A DNA stretch of 11,038 nucleotides, from the NCBI GenBank assembly GCA_025356505.1, contig JANXSV010000083.1, forward strand, positions 1-11,038, given 5' to 3'. Origin of the DNA: Methylovirgula sp. GTDB lineage: Bacteria > Pseudomonadota > Alphaproteobacteria > Rhizobiales > Beijerinckiaceae. How positions within the stretch are numbered: the first letter of the stretch is position 1; the number at the start of each line of letters is the position of its first letter. The position numbers and the translations under genes were made by a program. This document shows, piece by piece, positions 1 to 5,726 of the stretch. The notes beneath the pieces are model-generated. The model was not told the origin of the DNA. It saw nothing but the letters and a program-made list of their open reading frames with translations, and made no database searches.

Positions 1-621
1 GGCGGCAAAATAGGTCTGCGTTTCAATTGCTCTTGCGCGGCATAACACCTCCCAATGGTCTTTTCCGGTAGCCAGAGTGAAGGCGGCAGGCAAAGCAATC
101 AGGTCAGCTCCTTGTTCCGCAAGGGCCAAAAACAGGTCGGCAAATCGTAGATCATAGCAAATGGCACAGCCCACTTTAACGCCTTCAACATCATAGGTGA
201 CCACGGCATTACCCGGCGCTATGGCGTTGCTTTCCTTATATTCGTGCCCGTCTGGCGCAGTGACATCAAACAAATGAATTTTGCTATATTTGGCAATTTC
301 CTCACCCGCACGATTGAACACCACAGTCGTGTTGGACAGACGTGTCTCGCCCATGCGCTTCTCAAGGATGGAGCCGGCATGAATGAAAATGCCATGCTTT
401 TTGGCCAGAGCCTGCATAGCGCTATAGGCTGGCCCGCCGGGTATTTCTTCGGCCACGGCTTGCTTGTCCGCCGCGGAACCTCCAGCCCAATCGAATGTTT
501 CCGGAAGAAGCACCCAGTCGGGCTTTTCATCGCGCACAGCGTCCTCGATCAGTCTGCTCGCCTGCAAAATATTGGCTGCCTTGTCGGAAATTGAATTCAT
601 CTGGATGAGGGATATTTTCAT
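1..621 (-). CDS. Carbon-nitrogen hydrolase, Nit/omega-amidase type (partial, C-terminus missing)
   Basis: This is the first 207 residues of a nitrilase-superfamily amidohydrolase; the gene continues past the left edge. The catalytic triad is visible: Glu41 in LLPETF, Lys114 in YSKIHLFD and Cys155 in GCAICYDLRF, with a further conserved Glu127 before YKES. The last visible residues, RARAIETQTYFAA, match the strand before the C-terminal domain in Nit1/Nit2-like enzymes. Such proteins are usually about 270-285 residues long, so roughly a quarter is absent. Family members hydrolyse small amides such as deaminated glutathione or 2-oxo-acid amides in the cytosol; the substrate here cannot be read from the sequence. 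The start MKISLIQMNS fits the usual family N-terminus better than the later Met8. The ATG directly follows the stop codon of the upstream dehydrogenase and no strong Shine-Dalgarno site is seen, so translation is probably coupled. Confidence 0.93.
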   Translation of the reverse strand, partial: MKISLIQMNSISDKAANILQASRLIEDAVRDEKPDWVLLPETFDWAGGSAADKQAVAEEIPGGPAYSAMQALAKKHGIFIHAGSILEKRMGETRLSNTTVVFNRAGEEIAKYSKIHLFDVTAPDGHEYKESNAIAPGNAVVTYDVEGVKVGCAICYDLRFADLFLALAEQGADLIALPAAFTLATGKDHWEVLCRARAIETQTYFAA

Positions 622-1416
622 CTAACTTGCCCAATTCTGTTTGAAATCCGCATAGAGAGTAAGCCCGCCACACGCGAAAATGGTTTGTCCTGTAATATAG
701 GCGGCATCGTCGCTGGCAAGAAAGACATAAATTCCGGCAATATCTTCAACGCGCGCGGCACGGCCCATAGGAATATGGCTCTCCACACGCGCCCGTGCTG
801 CAGGATCATTTGCCCAGCTTGCGTTCATCTCAGTTATCACTGCGCCCGGGCCAACTGCATTTACCCGGATATTTTTATCCGCATACTCAAGCGCCAGTGT
901 CCGCGTGAGGTTACCAAGCCCGCCTTTCGCGATAGAATAAGCCAGAAACTCAGGCTTCGGAATGATCTCTTGCGCGCTCGTTGTGTTGATGATCGTACCA
1001 CCGCCCTGTGCAAGAAAAAGCTGTAGGGCGCGGCGCGCGCAAAATGCAGGCCCGATCAAATCCACCGCCAAAACCTGATTAAATCCTGCCGACTCAAAAT
1101 CGTGCCCTGGCGTTTTTAATTGCATCCCGGCGTTGTTTACCAAAATATCCAAATGCGGAATATTATCGAACATCGCGTTAATCGCGTGCTCGCTTGCCAT
1201 ATCGGCCTCAAGAGCGTGATGTTTGACATCGAAACCAGCCTCAGCGCTGGTCTGGTTGAGCATTTCGAGCGTGGCCTGCGCGCCACCCGCATCGTTCAAA
1301 TGGTTGATGATTAGCGCTGCACCCTCGGCAGCATACCGAATTGCCACGGCACGCCCTATCCCGCGGGAGCCGCCAGTAATCAGGGCCGTCTTGTTCAAGA
1401 GTTTTGCTGAAGCCAT
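622..1416 (-). CDS. Short-chain dehydrogenase/reductase (SDR), classical type
   Basis: A 264-residue classical SDR. The Rossmann cofactor motif TGGSRGIG lies at residues 14-21, the NNAG motif at 94-97, and the catalytic residues are Ser147 (INTTSAQE), Tyr160 and Lys164 (AYSIAKG). The PG motif after the catalytic region (VGPGAVITEM, about 188-197) is present. The C-terminal GGLTLYADF segment resembles glucose-1-dehydrogenase or FabG-like proteins of Hyphomicrobiales. The family oxidises or reduces alcohols, sugars or ketoacyl groups with NAD(P)H; the substrate is not readable. The usual Asp of the DGG motif near residue 249 is Cys here (codon TGT). The start MASAKLL is chosen because the fold begins there; the open frame continues further upstream on the minus strand, but that part resembles no SDR. 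The stop abuts the start of the amide hydrolase, indicating a two-gene operon. No strong Shine-Dalgarno site precedes the start. Confidence 0.95.
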   Translation of the reverse strand: MASAKLLNKTALITGGSRGIGRAVAIRYAAEGAALIINHLNDAGGAQATLEMLNQTSAEAGFDVKHHALEADMASEHAINAMFDNIPHLDILVNNAGMQLKTPGHDFESAGFNQVLAVDLIGPAFCARRALQLFLAQGGGTIINTTSAQEIIPKPEFLAYSIAKGGLGNLTRTLALEYADKNIRVNAVGPGAVITEMNASWANDPAARARVESHIPMGRAARVEDIAGIYVFLASDDAAYITGQTIFACGGLTLYADFKQNWAS

Positions 1417-1465
1417 AGGCCAATATGAAGGATATTCAGCCGCTGCGAAACTATTTTGGTCGCAG

Positions 1466-1485
1466 AGTTCGAAATTGACCGAACT
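1466..1485. promoter_or_regulatory. Short inverted repeat upstream of the SDR gene, possible operator
   Basis: The 6-bp arms AGTTCG (1466-1471) and CGAACT (1480-1485) are exact complements separated by 8 bases. The repeat lies 50-70 bases upstream of the SDR start, in the gap between that gene and the Sel1 ORF. Position and geometry would suit a dimeric repressor, but arms of 6 bp arise by chance fairly often and I cannot place a convincing promoter beside it. Confidence 0.2.
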
Positions 1486-1557
1486 TGAAGTCCAACTCAC
1501 ATTGGTAGCAAATGTGTTGTCCGCTGAACGGCGGCTTGGCACCAACACGGTGAATTG

Positions 1558-1869
1558 ATGCCCAAAGACGAGGTCAAGGCACGAAGCTACTACCAGCGTG
1601 CGGTTGATCTGGGAGCGGACGACGCTTTGAGCAGTCTGGGTGTGATGAAGGTCATGGGCACCGGCGGTCCAAAGGATGTTGCCGATGGTAAAAAGCTCAT
1701 CGAAAAGGCTGCAACCGCAGGCCAGACTGCGGCACTCGCAACACTGGCAAGAGGCTATGAATATGGATTTTTTGGCAAAGTGGATTTGATTGAAGCCAGA
1801 AAATATTATCGCAAGCCTGCCGATCTTGGCGATGAGGCCAGCCTCGAAAAACTCAAACAGCTGAAATAA
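1558..1869 (+). CDS. Sel1-like repeat protein, probably a 5'-truncated remnant
   Basis: This ORF of about 103 residues encodes Sel1-type (TPR-like) helical repeats. The pattern (A..YY.RA.DLG...A...LG), typical of Sel1 units, occurs around residues 8-30, again in modified form at 43-66 (KKLIEKAATAGQTAALATLARGYEYG) and at about 75-90 (EARKYYRKPADLGDEAS). Sel1 repeats are protein-interaction scaffolds, usually in exported or periplasmic proteins several hundred residues long. Here there is no signal peptide, and the protein opens inside a repeat unit (PKDEVKARSYYQRA), as if the front of the gene were lost. In-frame stops lie at 1525-1527 and further upstream, and no other frame upstream shows Sel1 similarity. 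The start could be ATG at 1558 or TTG at 1555; a GGTG lies 5-8 bases before the ATG. It may be a decayed pseudogene or a short expressed protein. A hairpin follows 14 bases after the stop. Confidence 0.55.
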   Translation: MPKDEVKARSYYQRAVDLGADDALSSLGVMKVMGTGGPKDVADGKKLIEKAATAGQTAALATLARGYEYGFFGKVDLIEARKYYRKPADLGDEASLEKLKQLK

Positions 1870-1883
1870 CGATCCCTGCAAGG

Positions 1884-1914
1884 AGATTAGGCAGGGCTCT
1901 ACGCTGCCTAATCT
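1884..1914 (+). repeat. Perfect 11-bp hairpin after the Sel1 ORF, possible terminator
   Basis: AGATTAGGCAG (1884-1894) is the exact reverse complement of CTGCCTAATCT (1904-1914), with a 9-base loop. The stem begins 14 bases after the Sel1 stop codon, the place expected for a terminator or a 3'-end stabilising structure. There is no T tract on either side, so a classical intrinsic terminator is not shown. The structure itself is certain from the sequence; its function is inferred. I see no gene between here and the promoter at 2016. Confidence 0.5.
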
Positions 1915-2015
1915 ATCAGCAACTATTTCCGCAGCTGTTCGCGCTAACAAGAAAACTAATGCTTGCGCTGATTTTAGGGCGGGTGAATACTTTGCTCAAG
2001 GCTATAAAATTGGCC

Positions 2016-2045
2016 ATGACACCTTCAAAACTGCACATTTATATT
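2016..2045 (+). promoter_or_regulatory. Candidate sigma-70 promoter of the small gene at 2078
   Basis: ATGACA (2016-2021, five of six bases of the -35 consensus) and TATATT (2040-2045, five of six of the -10 consensus) are separated by 18 bases. Transcription would begin near 2052, leaving a leader of about 25 bases before the start codon with the Shine-Dalgarno site inside it. This is a prediction from consensus matching only. Confidence 0.4.
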
Positions 2046-2077
2046 CTGCGCTTCATTCAGGACAGGGAGTCTGAACC

Positions 2078-2308
2078 ATGCATGGAATCGTAAAGGGACC
2101 GGTCGAAAGTCCGGGTCTAAAACCAAAATCAGATCTACGTCCGTCCAGCCCGTTCAAGCTGAGGCAGTCCATTTCTATCATGCGCGATCTTGGCATGAAC
2201 AAAACCGAAATCCGGTCCTATCTGCGCCGCTTCGCCTTGAGGTCTCAACGGCACGCATCAGATACCTTAGAGCGCCTGTCGGTTGCTCGGTGGACAACTG
2301 ACGCTTGA
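2078..2308 (+). CDS. Small hypothetical protein (76 aa)
   Basis: I do not recognise this protein. It has 76 residues, is basic, and has no signal peptide or membrane segment. The most protein-like part is residues 33-53 (from SIMRDLGMNKTEI through SYLRRFAL), a predicted amphipathic helical segment that could bind a partner or nucleic acid; this is inference. The C-terminal third uses rarer codons (TTA, AGG, CGG) and may be less constrained or frameshifted. Evidence for a real gene is mainly in the flanks: a strong Shine-Dalgarno site AGGGAG at 2064-2069, 8 bases before the ATG; a plausible promoter at 2016-2045; and a hairpin with a seven-T tract at 2349-2371. Together these would make a complete single-gene transcription unit. 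It could still be a chance ORF. Confidence 0.5.
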   Translation: MHGIVKGPVESPGLKPKSDLRPSSPFKLRQSISIMRDLGMNKTEIRSYLRRFALRSQRHASDTLERLSVARWTTDA

Positions 2309-2348
2309 ATGTCCTGATGCGTTCGCGGGTGGAGACGTGATTCACGCT

Positions 2349-2371
2349 GCGCGTCTGCGTGCGCTTTTTTT
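2349..2371 (+). terminator. Candidate intrinsic terminator after the small gene
   Basis: GCGC at 2349-2352 pairs with GCGC at 2361-2364, extended by two G-T wobble pairs inward to a four-base loop, and is followed immediately by seven T residues (2365-2371). It lies about 40 bases after the stop codon of the small gene. An alternative stem, CACGC with GCGTG (2343-2361), competes with it. The T tract directly after a GC-rich stem is the strongest part of the evidence. Confidence 0.5.
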
Positions 2372-2450
2372 GGTGCTGCTGTCTTGTCGCTCGCTTGCCA
2401 CATCGCACGCCCTCGTGCCGCGCGCCAGACGCGCCTTTCACTTATAAAGT

Positions 2451-2484
2451 CTGTTCCAAGCCAAAATCTGTTCCAAGCCAAAAT
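2451..2484. repeat. Perfect tandem duplication of a 17-bp unit
   Basis: The unit CTGTTCCAAGCCAAAAT occurs twice without a mismatch, at 2451-2467 and 2468-2484. The array ends 130 bases before the dehydrogenase start, in its upstream region. Two copies at a spacing of 17 bp, about one and a half helical turns, could be a paired regulator site, or simply a replication-slippage duplication. No further copy was seen in the window. Confidence 0.85.
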
Positions 2485-2614
2485 GTGTTTCAGGTAGCGT
2501 GCGCATGCATGGAATTCTGCACACCGGCATTTCGAAGTTGAAAATGCTGAAGTCTTAATCGATACAGGGTGTAGGTATAAAAAGTGTCTGCACCCAACCC
2601 GAAAGCTTCGCATC

Positions 2615-3610
2615 ATGACAATTAACTTTGGCCTTCTGGGCGCTGGCCGAATCGGCAAAACGCATGCGACTGCCCTGATAGGAATACCGGGTACCAGGCT
2701 GGCAGCCGTCTTTGATCCGGTGGAGGCTGCCGCTGATGCGATTGTGAAAATGTCGGGCGCACGCCGCGCTTCGGTCGCAGACATCCTCGCCGATAAATCG
2801 ATCGACGCTGTTCTTATTTGCACGCCCACCGACATGCATGCTGACCAGATCGAGCAGGCAGCCCTCGCAGGCAAAGCGATTTTCTGTGAAAAGCCGATAG
2901 ATCTGTCTGCCGCGCGTGTCAGGGAATGCCTCAAGTTGGTTGCAGACCATAACACTAAGCTCATGATCGGTTTCAACCGCCGCTTCGATACGCATTTCGC
3001 GCAGGTACGCGAGCGCATCGACGCTGGTGAAATCGGTAAAGTCGAACTGGTGCAAATAACATCTCGCGATCCTGGTCCTCCACCGATCGATTACATCAAG
3101 CGTTCGGGAGGCCTGTTTCGGGACATGATGATCCACGATTTCGACATGGCGCGCTTTTTATTGAATGACGAAATCGTTTCCGTCTCGGCCACAGCAGCAG
3201 TTTTGGTCGACGCCGAAATCGGCAAAGCCGGCGACGTGGACACAGCCGTTGCAACTTTGCAAAGCAAGTCAGGAAAGATCGCGGTCATCACCAACTCGCG
3301 CCGCGCCACGTACGGGTACGATCAACGCATCGAAGTCCACGGGGAAAAGGGCGTCCTCTCCGCTGGAAACATGCACACCAACACCGTAACTATGGGCAAT
3401 GGCGCGGGTTACCGCTCGGCCCCATTGCTCGACTTTTTTATGGAGCGATATGCATCAGCCTATCGCACGGAGCTGACGAGCTTTGTCAAAGCTATCGAGT
3501 CAGGCGGAGCCATATCGCCAAACGGAGCGGACGGGCTAAAGGCTCTGGAGCTGGCAGATGCGGCTTTTGAGTCGGCCAAAATGGGCAAGACAGTTAAAGT
3601 ATCAGTGTAA
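2615..3610 (+). CDS. iolG: Inositol 2-dehydrogenase-like oxidoreductase (Gfo/Idh/MocA family)
   Basis: A complete 331-residue member of the Gfo/Idh/MocA family, closest in character to myo-inositol 2-dehydrogenase, which oxidises myo-inositol to scyllo-inosose with NAD+ in the cytosol. The Rossmann motif GAGRIG is at residues 9-14, with an acidic Asp34 after the second strand, suiting NAD+. Lys93 in CEKP and the pair Asp170/His174 in DMMIHDFDM correspond to the catalytic Lys, Asp and His of the Bacillus subtilis enzyme. The substrate-domain motif GYDQRIEVHGEKG (234-246) is typical of the family. Length is normal. The start is the ATG in front of TINFGLLGAGRIG; the Shine-Dalgarno match is weak. 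No other iol gene lies nearby, so this is a stand-alone gene flanked by its own upstream region and a terminator. A related polyol such as scyllo-inositol or an inosose may be the true substrate. Confidence 0.85.
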   Translation: MTINFGLLGAGRIGKTHATALIGIPGTRLAAVFDPVEAAADAIVKMSGARRASVADILADKSIDAVLICTPTDMHADQIEQAALAGKAIFCEKPIDLSAARVRECLKLVADHNTKLMIGFNRRFDTHFAQVRERIDAGEIGKVELVQITSRDPGPPPIDYIKRSGGLFRDMMIHDFDMARFLLNDEIVSVSATAAVLVDAEIGKAGDVDTAVATLQSKSGKIAVITNSRRATYGYDQRIEVHGEKGVLSAGNMHTNTVTMGNGAGYRSAPLLDFFMERYASAYRTELTSFVKAIESGGAISPNGADGLKALELADAAFESAKMGKTVKVSV

Positions 3611-3638
3611 AAGCTCGGTCACCCCTGAATATCAAAAT

Positions 3639-3667
3639 CGCCGCGCGGGCCATCGAGCGGCGCTTTT
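3639..3667 (+). terminator. Intrinsic terminator after the inositol dehydrogenase gene
   Basis: CGCCGC (3639-3644) pairs exactly with GCGGCG (3657-3662) across a 12-base loop and is followed by CTTTT; AAAA stands just before the stem. It begins 28 bases after the stop codon. The symmetrical A and T flanks are short, but the GC stem plus T run in this position make a good intrinsic terminator that separates this gene from the export operon. Confidence 0.65.
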
Positions 3668-3687
3668 GCATGCGGCATATTTCGCCG

Positions 3688-3714
3688 TTGACATTGCAGC
3701 GCACAAATTATAAA
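3688..3714 (+). promoter_or_regulatory. Candidate promoter of the tetR/export operon
   Basis: TTGACA (3688-3693) matches the -35 consensus exactly, and an AT-rich TATAAA (3709-3714) stands 15 bases downstream; a -10 placed one or two bases later would give the usual 16-17 base spacing. The palindrome at 3714-3735 starts at the end of the -10 box, so a repressor bound there would block RNA polymerase. The leader to the regulator start would be about 25-30 bases. Confidence 0.6.
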
Positions 3715-3735
3715 AAACGAACATTCATTCGTTTT
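3714..3735. promoter_or_regulatory. Operator-like palindrome, probable site of the TetR repressor
   Basis: AAAACGAA (3714-3721) and TTCGTTTT (3728-3735) are perfect complementary arms around the six-base spacer CATTCA. Size, symmetry and the ACATTCATTCG-like core resemble sites bound by TetR-family repressors of efflux operons. It overlaps the expected -10 box and transcription start and ends 12 bases before the regulator start codon, which points to autorepression and control of the whole downstream operon. No comparable palindrome was seen in the 62-base gap before the adaptor gene. Confidence 0.7.
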
Positions 3736-3747
3736 AAGCGCCAAGCC

Positions 3748-4452
3748 ATGCCAAAGCTCACAAAACAACAGCAGAGCCAGCGACAGAACGCGATTCTGGC
3801 GGCAGCGGAACGTTGTTTTCTGCGCACCGGCTTCCACAAAACGACCATGCAAGACATTTGCAAGGAGGCCAGCGTTAGCGCCGGTGCCATTTACATCTAT
3901 TTTCGCTCGAAAGAGGCGCTCATTGCCGGTCTAGCCGCCCTTGAACAGGAGCGGATCCTCGAACGCTTCAATCAGTTGGACAATTCGGGAGATTTCATCA
4001 CAGGCCTCGAAGCGATGATAAGCAGTTGCATCAGCGAGCAAACGCCGGAAAAAACATCGTTTCTACTGGAAATTGTTGCAGAATCGACCCGTAATTCGGA
4101 ACTGAGGCATATCATCCAGCGCATTGATGAAGCCATAAAACTCAAAATGCTTTCGCATTTTGAGCGCGCCCGTTATGCGCAAAATCCGCTTCCCCATCAG
4201 GTACTGCAACGTCTCGCCTTGCTGATGCCGGTGATTATTGATGGCCTGATGCTACGCAAGGCGATGGACCCGTCGTTTGACCAGAGCCATGTCGCCGCCG
4301 AATTGCTGGAAGTCATGCGCAATGTGCAGGCAAATGTCCCGGCACATGCAATTTTTCCGGCGCAAGCAAGCAGCCCTGAGGCGTCTCTCGTAACCACCTC
4401 TGTTACCGAACCATCACCAACACCTGTTTTTTCCATATCCGTTTTTTCCTAA
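3748..4452 (+). CDS. TetR/AcrR-family transcriptional regulator
   Basis: A 234-residue repressor. The N-terminal DNA-binding domain covers about residues 10-60: the helix-turn-helix runs from GFHKTTMQDICKEASVS (28-44) into GAIYIYFRSKEALI (46-59), the usual TetR signature. Residues 65-195 form the variable helical ligand-binding and dimerisation domain; the inducer cannot be predicted. The tail from about residue 200 is rich in Ser, Thr and Pro and is probably flexible. The ATG at 3748 is chosen because the helix-turn-helix follows at normal distance; an in-frame ATG at 3670 would lie upstream of the promoter and operator. The gene opens the export operon and is separated from the adaptor gene by 62 bases with no terminator. 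By analogy with AcrR and BepR it is probably an autoregulated local repressor of the pump genes. Confidence 0.93.
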   Translation: MPKLTKQQQSQRQNAILAAAERCFLRTGFHKTTMQDICKEASVSAGAIYIYFRSKEALIAGLAALEQERILERFNQLDNSGDFITGLEAMISSCISEQTPEKTSFLLEIVAESTRNSELRHIIQRIDEAIKLKMLSHFERARYAQNPLPHQVLQRLALLMPVIIDGLMLRKAMDPSFDQSHVAAELLEVMRNVQANVPAHAIFPAQASSPEASLVTTSVTEPSPTPVFSISVFS

Positions 4453-4514
4453 GCTTGAATTGGAGCGGACTTGGCGCATATCCAACATAACCTGAACCAC
4501 CAAAGGCCAGAGCA

Positions 4515-5726
4515 ATGATTTCCCGTATCAAATTCATCAGGTTGCCGCTCCTTGGCCTCATCGTTTTGAGCCCTTTAGCGGCGTCGCAGTTGTCTGCCGC
4601 GGATAAGCCGGCGGAGGCTCCTGTTGCTGCGCCAAGGGTAACTGTCTCGAAGGTTACGCCTGCGCAGTTCATTGAAAAAATTGATGTTGTCGGCACGTTT
4701 ATCGCTCAGGAAGAAGTCTTGATTAGCCCCCAAGTTGAAAGCTTGCAGATCATTGAAATATTGGTCGATGAGGGCGATAAAGTCACCAAGGGTCAGGTTT
4801 TGGCGCGCCTCAACCGTGCAACGCTCGATGCGCAATTGGCGCAGTGGAATGCAACTTTGGCCGTTGCAGATGCTTCAATCGCACAGGCAGCCAGTAACGT
4901 CACGCAGGCGGAAGCTGCTATCGCGCTCTCCAGCCCTGCGCTCGCGCGCGCTCAGGACCTTTTGAAGATGGGTGCCGGCACGAGCGCAGTGCTTGAGCAA
5001 CGCCAGTCTGATCAGCGCAGTAATGAAGCAAGACTGGCGTCTGCCAGGTCCGGACTTATTCTGGCCAAGGCTGATAAAACCTCGAAAGAGGCCCAGCGCA
5101 ATGAGCTGTTGGTTCGGCTCAGCCGGACAGAAGTTGTGGCTCCTGTTGACGGAACCGTCACGCGCCGCGCCGCGCGTTTGGGCGCAATTGCTTCAGCTTC
5201 AGCAGATCCGATGTTTCGTTTGGCCACAAATGGGATCGTTGAGCTCGAGGCTGATGTTCCGGAACTTCGTCTGTCCAAAGTCAAGCCGGACCAGTCAGCG
5301 CAAGTAATAGTTGGCGAAGATGTAGCCCTCACAGGCAAAGTCAGACGCGTCCTGCCGGAGGTCGATAAGGCCACCCGCCTCGGCAAAGTGCGCATTTCTC
5401 TGCCGGAAGACGCGCGTATTCATATCGGCGCATTCGCCCGTGGAACGATAGAACTTGCGCGCCGCAGCGTGCTTTCGGTTCCTGCAGCTGCCGTGCTCTA
5501 TGACGCCGGTGACGCAGTGTTACAGACGGTGTCCGATGGCCATGTGACAACAAAGAAAGTAACGCTAGGACTTATGGTCGACGGGCGGGTTGAAATCACC
5601 TCCGGACTCACCGCCGGTGAAACAATCATCGAGCGAGCGGGAGCGTTTTTGCGCTCCGGTGACGCCATATCGCCCGTTGAGGCACCCCCGCTTGCCCAAA
5701 ACAATGCGCAAGGAGCAGTTCAATGA
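4515..5726 (+). CDS. RND efflux periplasmic adaptor (membrane fusion protein, HlyD/AcrA type)
   Basis: A 403-residue adaptor that links an inner-membrane RND pump to an outer-membrane channel. Residues 1-28 form a Sec signal peptide (basic MISRIKFIR, hydrophobic core LPLLGLIVL, likely cleavage after LSA); there is no lipobox Cys. The two halves of the lipoyl-like domain are at about 66-100 (ISPQVESLQIIEILVDEGDKV region) and 203-226 (VVAPVDGTVTRRAA), flanking an Ala/Gln-rich alpha-helical hairpin at about 101-202. The beta-barrel and membrane-proximal domains follow (about 240-385). Length is normal for the family. A purine-rich AAAGG stands about 10 bases before the ATG. The last four bases, ATGA, overlap the start of the RND gene, so the two proteins are translationally coupled and are almost certainly partners. 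Confidence 0.93.
   Translation: MISRIKFIRLPLLGLIVLSPLAASQLSAADKPAEAPVAAPRVTVSKVTPAQFIEKIDVVGTFIAQEEVLISPQVESLQIIEILVDEGDKVTKGQVLARLNRATLDAQLAQWNATLAVADASIAQAASNVTQAEAAIALSSPALARAQDLLKMGAGTSAVLEQRQSDQRSNEARLASARSGLILAKADKTSKEAQRNELLVRLSRTEVVAPVDGTVTRRAARLGAIASASADPMFRLATNGIVELEADVPELRLSKVKPDQSAQVIVGEDVALTGKVRRVLPEVDKATRLGKVRISLPEDARIHIGAFARGTIELARRSVLSVPAAAVLYDAGDAVLQTVSDGHVTTKKVTLGLMVDGRVEITSGLTAGETIIERAGAFLRSGDAISPVEAPPLAQNNAQGAVQ

Larger units (their letters stand above)
2309..2614. other. Intergenic region between the small gene and the inositol dehydrogenase gene
   Basis: About 306 bases without a convincing gene. It holds the candidate terminator at 2349-2371 and the 17-bp tandem duplication at 2451-2484. 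TATAAA boxes occur just upstream of the duplication and again about 35-40 bases before the dehydrogenase start, but neither has a good -35 partner. Open frames here on either strand have no recognisable protein features. Confidence 0.6.

Noticed and set aside
685..1026. Plus-strand ORF of 113 residues
   Set aside because: Antisense to the SDR gene, whose catalytic motifs are intact; Cys- and Arg-rich without domain features.
1417..1950. N-terminal extension of the SDR frame to 1950 on the minus strand (442-residue ORF)
   Set aside because: The extra 178 residues resemble no SDR, run antisense to the Sel1 ORF, and the Rossmann fold begins right after the ATG at 1416.
2078..2515. An 11-bp sequence, ATGCATGGAAT, present at 2078 and again at 2505
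   Set aside because: Built from the palindrome ATGCAT and found only twice, with different flanks; most likely chance.
2245..3136. Long minus-strand ORFs of 257 and 193 residues
   Set aside because: They are antisense to the clear inositol dehydrogenase gene and its upstream region, have no recognisable motif, and show the Arg/Ser/Cys-rich composition typical of shadow frames.
3670..3747. Earlier in-frame ATG at 3670 as start of the TetR gene
   Set aside because: It lies upstream of the promoter and operator, and the added residues do not resemble a TetR N-terminus.
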